Shown here piece by piece: positions 34,091 through 35,895 of a DNA stretch of 35,895 bases. The notes under the pieces are model-generated. The model saw only the letters and a list, made by a program, of their open reading frames with translations. It made no database searches and had not been told where the DNA came from. Positions within the stretch are counted from its first letter, which is position 1. Each line of letters opens with the position of its first letter. Source of the DNA: an uncultured Flavobacteriaceae bacterium (GTDB lineage: Bacteria > Bacteroidota > Bacteroidia > Flavobacteriales > Flavobacteriaceae); NCBI GenBank assembly GCA_938010765.1, contig CALLVX010000159.1, forward strand, positions 1 to 35,895, given 5' to 3'. The translations under genes and the position numbers were made by a program.

Positions 34091-34124
34091 AAAGTACGGA
34101 TGCTTGCTGCATCCGTACTTTTTT
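34091..34124. terminator. Bidirectional terminator between the Cys-less lipoprotein and transaldolase genes
   Basis: GTACGGATGC (34094-34103) pairs with GCATCCGTAC (34109-34118) around a TTGCT loop, with A-runs on the left and T-runs on the right. It serves both the plus-strand lipoprotein gene and the minus-strand transaldolase gene. Confidence 0.9.
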
Positions 34125-34130
34125 AGCTAT

Positions 34131-34164
34131 GCCCCCAATAGGGGCAGACGATACTGCGTATCGT
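34131..34164. other. Two extra short hairpins after the transaldolase stop
   Basis: GCCCC (34131-34135)/GGGGC (34141-34145) and ACGATAC (34148-34154)/GTATCGT (34158-34164) stand between the transaldolase stop and the terminator. On the minus strand they form a compact 3' UTR, possibly RNA-stabilising. Confidence 0.5.
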
Positions 34165-34165
34165 A

Positions 34166-34819
34166 CTAGTTTCCTTTCTTATAATCAGCCAAAAACTTCG
34201 CAAGGCCAATATCTGTCAACGGATGTTTCAATAGGCCTTCGATGGCAGATAACGGTCCTGTCATCACATCTGCCCCTAATTTTGCGCAGTCTATTACATG
34301 CATAGTATGGCGCACAGAAGCAGCTAAAATTTGCGTTTCGAAGCCGTAGTTATCATAAATCATCCTGATTTCGGCAATAAGGTTGAGCCCATCGGTAGAA
34401 ATATCATCCAAGCGGCCAATAAATGGCGATACGTATGTAGCACCTGCTTTTGCTGCCAATAAGGCTTGTCCTGCAGAAAAAACCAAGGTACAGTTGGTAG
34501 CAATACCCTTATCGGAAAAATATTTCAAGGCCTTTACGCCATCCTTTATCATAGGTACTTTCACTACAATCTGGTCGTGCAATTCAGCTAGCGCTTCGCC
34601 TTCTTTTACCATGCCCTCGAAATCAGTAGCAATAACTTCGGCGGAAACATCCCCCTCTACGATGGTACAGATATCTACATAGTGTTTCAAGATATTATTA
34701 CGTCCGGTAATGCCTTCTTTGGCCATTAGGGACGGGTTGGTGGTTACCCCATCTAGTACCCCCAATGCCTGGGCTTCTCGAATTTGATCTAAATTGGCCG
34801 TGTCTATAAAAAATTTCAT
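34166..34819 (-). CDS. Transaldolase, TalC/MipB type
   Basis: A 217-residue class I aldolase of the small transaldolase/fructose-6-phosphate aldolase family of the pentose phosphate pathway. It opens [14 protein letters not shown] and has [13 protein letters not shown], the Schiff-base Lys87 in [37 protein letters not shown] and ILAASVRH. Length and motifs match the short TalC class rather than the roughly 320-residue TalA/B. Transaldolase versus F6P-aldolase activity cannot be decided by reading alone. It follows the SDR gene by 87 bp. Confidence 0.95.
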   Translation of the reverse strand: MKFFIDTANLDQIREAQALGVLDGVTTNPSLMAKEGITGRNNILKHYVDICTIVEGDVSAEVIATDFEGMVKEGEALAELHDQIVVKVPMIKDGVKALKYFSDKGIATNCTLVFSAGQALLAAKAGATYVSPFIGRLDDISTDGLNLIAEIRMIYDNYGFETQILAASVRHTMHVIDCAKLGADVMTGPLSAIEGLLKHPLTDIGLAKFLADYKKGN

Positions 34820-34906
34820 TTGCTCTAGTTTATGAATTGATAAAAAAGTACGCTTTAACAGGCAATTTACCGCTAATAAGTTTGCAGTTCAAAAGCCACC
34901 GCAAAA

Positions 34907-35716
34907 CTACAATTTATAATGGTTCAATAACATTTTCTCAAAGAGTTTCTCTGGTAATACTTTCTTCAAGAATACAGAGAGTTTTTGGGAAAAAGCCCCT
35001 ACCCTATAGTGCACCTTAGGTGCCCTAGTATTTAAAAGTGCGTAGACTTTTTGTGCCACCTGTATAGGGTCTTCACCAGCATCTACACCTTCATTGATCT
35101 CGGCCAAGGTACGCCCATAGGTTGTTGCATATGGCGAGGTATTGCTTGCTGGCACATGAAACCTTCCCGCGGCAATATTCGTTGCATAATCGCCAGGGGC
35201 TAAATTCGTAATGTGAACACCAAAATCTTTGGTTTCCATACGTATGGCCTCCGAGGCAATTTCGAGGGCTCCTTTCGAAGCAGAATAAACGCCCCTGAAC
35301 GGCAGTCCCATATACCCTGCGATGGAAGTAATGTTGATTATAAGCCCACTACCCTGTTTTCGCATTTGGGGCAATACCGCTTTCATCATATGTAAGGGAC
35401 CATGAAAATTAATATCGAACGCATTTAAGATACTATCGTGAGGTGTTTCTTCTAAAGGGCCTGTAATTCCGACCCCAGCGTTATTAATAAGCACATCTAT
35501 TCGCCCTTCAAGCTCGATCAAACGACCAATGGCCGCTGAAATGGTAGCGGTCTTCCGCACATCAAGTTCCAATAAAGGGAAAATTTCAAAATCGGGATGT
35601 TGAGACAAACTTCGCGTGGTGCCGTACACGCGTGCCTGCTTTGATTTTAGGTAAACACCAATAGCCTTGCCGATTCCCGAAGAACCTCCTGTAATAAGTA
35701 CTACTTTTTGTTGCAT
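34907..35716 (-). CDS. Short-chain dehydrogenase/reductase
   Basis: A 269-residue Rossmann-fold oxidoreductase of the classical SDR type. The cofactor motif TGGSSGIG (9-16), NNAGV near 78-82 and the catalytic Ser131, Tyr144 and Lys148 (YSASK) are all present. Thr-Arg after the second strand (GTTRS) suggests NADP preference. The C-terminal segment (about 235-269) is basic and hydrophobic, as in SDRs that act on lipids or retinol-like substrates. The substrate is unknown. It starts 86 bp from the 3' end of the SRP RNA gene, which is transcribed in the same direction. Confidence 0.92.
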   Translation of the reverse strand: MQQKVVLITGGSSGIGKAIGVYLKSKQARVYGTTRSLSQHPDFEIFPLLELDVRKTATISAAIGRLIELEGRIDVLINNAGVGITGPLEETPHDSILNAFDINFHGPLHMMKAVLPQMRKQGSGLIINITSIAGYMGLPFRGVYSASKGALEIASEAIRMETKDFGVHITNLAPGDYATNIAAGRFHVPASNTSPYATTYGRTLAEINEGVDAGEDPIQVAQKVYALLNTRAPKVHYRVGAFSQKLSVFLKKVLPEKLFEKMLLNHYKL

Positions 35717-35793
35717 ATGATTGCAAATTAACGAATAAAAAAGAGCAAGTAGAAGCGAAAGGCGGAGGAAGTGGTTCGCTCACTTTTGGGCAT

Positions 35794-35801
35794 AAAAAAA
35801 A
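35794..35801 (-). terminator. U-run terminating the SRP RNA
   Basis: Eight As on the plus strand give a U-tract directly after the terminal CUUGCC of the SRP RNA. The RNA's own closing stem serves as the terminator hairpin. Confidence 0.7.
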
Positions 35802-35895
35802 GGCAAGCTACCTACATCGCACCGCTCAACCATATACCCTTGCTGCGTTCCCACCCTGGGGGATTCTACAGGAGCTGGTCGTGTAGGACTTGCCA
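35802..35895 (-). ncRNA. ffs: Signal recognition particle RNA (small bacterial SRP RNA)
   Basis: The minus strand reads as a long hairpin. GGCAAG (35894-35889) pairs with CUUGCC (35807-35802), then CCUACA with UGUAGG. The apex contains CAGGGUGGGAACGCAGCAAGGG at 35838-35862, the conserved domain IV region bound by Ffh, with the asymmetric internal loops. A run of eight Us (35794-35801) follows the terminal stem, giving a terminator. The 5' end is at or just beyond the window edge. Length is about 95 nt, as for small bacterial SRP RNAs. Confidence 0.93.

Noticed and set aside
35717..35895. tmRNA or a tRNA at the right edge
   Set aside because: The closing stem, the GGUGGGAACGCAGC apex and the U-run fit SRP RNA; there is no tRNA-like acceptor or T-arm.
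1..35895. CRISPR array, prophage or defence island
   Set aside because: No spaced repeat array, cas, integrase, phage structural or restriction genes were seen. The only tandem repeats (32-120) are too short and too few.

Overview
The window looks like a chromosomal segment from a flavobacterium (Bacteroidetes, probably a marine Flavobacteriaceae). The evidence is a menaquinone cluster with the flavobacterial DUF2853 and CvfB neighbours, DUF4252, SPOR and fasciclin proteins, a short LeuA, an SRP RNA core read as GGUGGGAACGCAGC, low GC, and repeated Bacteroidetes-type -7 boxes (TAnnTTTG) ahead of genes. The genus cannot be fixed from the sequence alone. Almost all of it is ordinary core-genome content. 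The least explained part is the TetR-headed hydrolase operon at 7.9-11.5 kb.

Layout. 1-622 has no recognised gene; it holds a tandem array that looks like an insertion-sequence end, two terminators and two tiny doubtful ORFs. 623-7875 (minus strand) carries menI, menF, menD, DUF2853, cvfB, a SPOR membrane protein, menA and an orphan LytTR response regulator. menB, menC and menE are not here. 7958-11483 (plus strand) is a tight operon of a TetR regulator, two alpha/beta hydrolases joined by ATGA overlaps, a transglutaminase-like protein and a third esterase. It diverges from menI across 82 bp that contain a -7 box and a GAACGTTC palindrome.

11566-16609 holds a secreted unknown protein, dnaK, a divergent glyoxalase-fold protein (a large inverted repeat lies between the two), a secreted DUF1080 protein and a secreted NTF2-like protein. 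16794-19416 is a run of panB, lspA, an RluA-type pseudouridine synthase and a DUF4252 lipoprotein. 19447-21861 (minus) encodes a DMT transporter and a helical-repeat protein; divergent from these is leuA-leuB (22009-24300).

24306-35716 holds a TlpA-like lipoprotein, pheT, a fasciclin protein, an unknown two-TM protein, an unknown lipoprotein, a YbiT-like ABC-F ATPase, a thioredoxin-fold lipoprotein without the CxxC cysteines, a TalC-type transaldolase and an SDR. The window ends with the SRP RNA gene (ffs) on the minus strand. No CRISPR array, prophage, tRNA or rRNA was seen.

Several start codons were revised. menD, dnaK, the glyoxalase-fold gene, panB, lspA, the ABC-F gene and the Cys-less lipoprotein all fit better with internal ATGs than with the longest frames. 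For menD and the ABC-F gene, a complete -33/-7 promoter pair lies between the long-frame start and the chosen ATG or overlaps the long-frame start.
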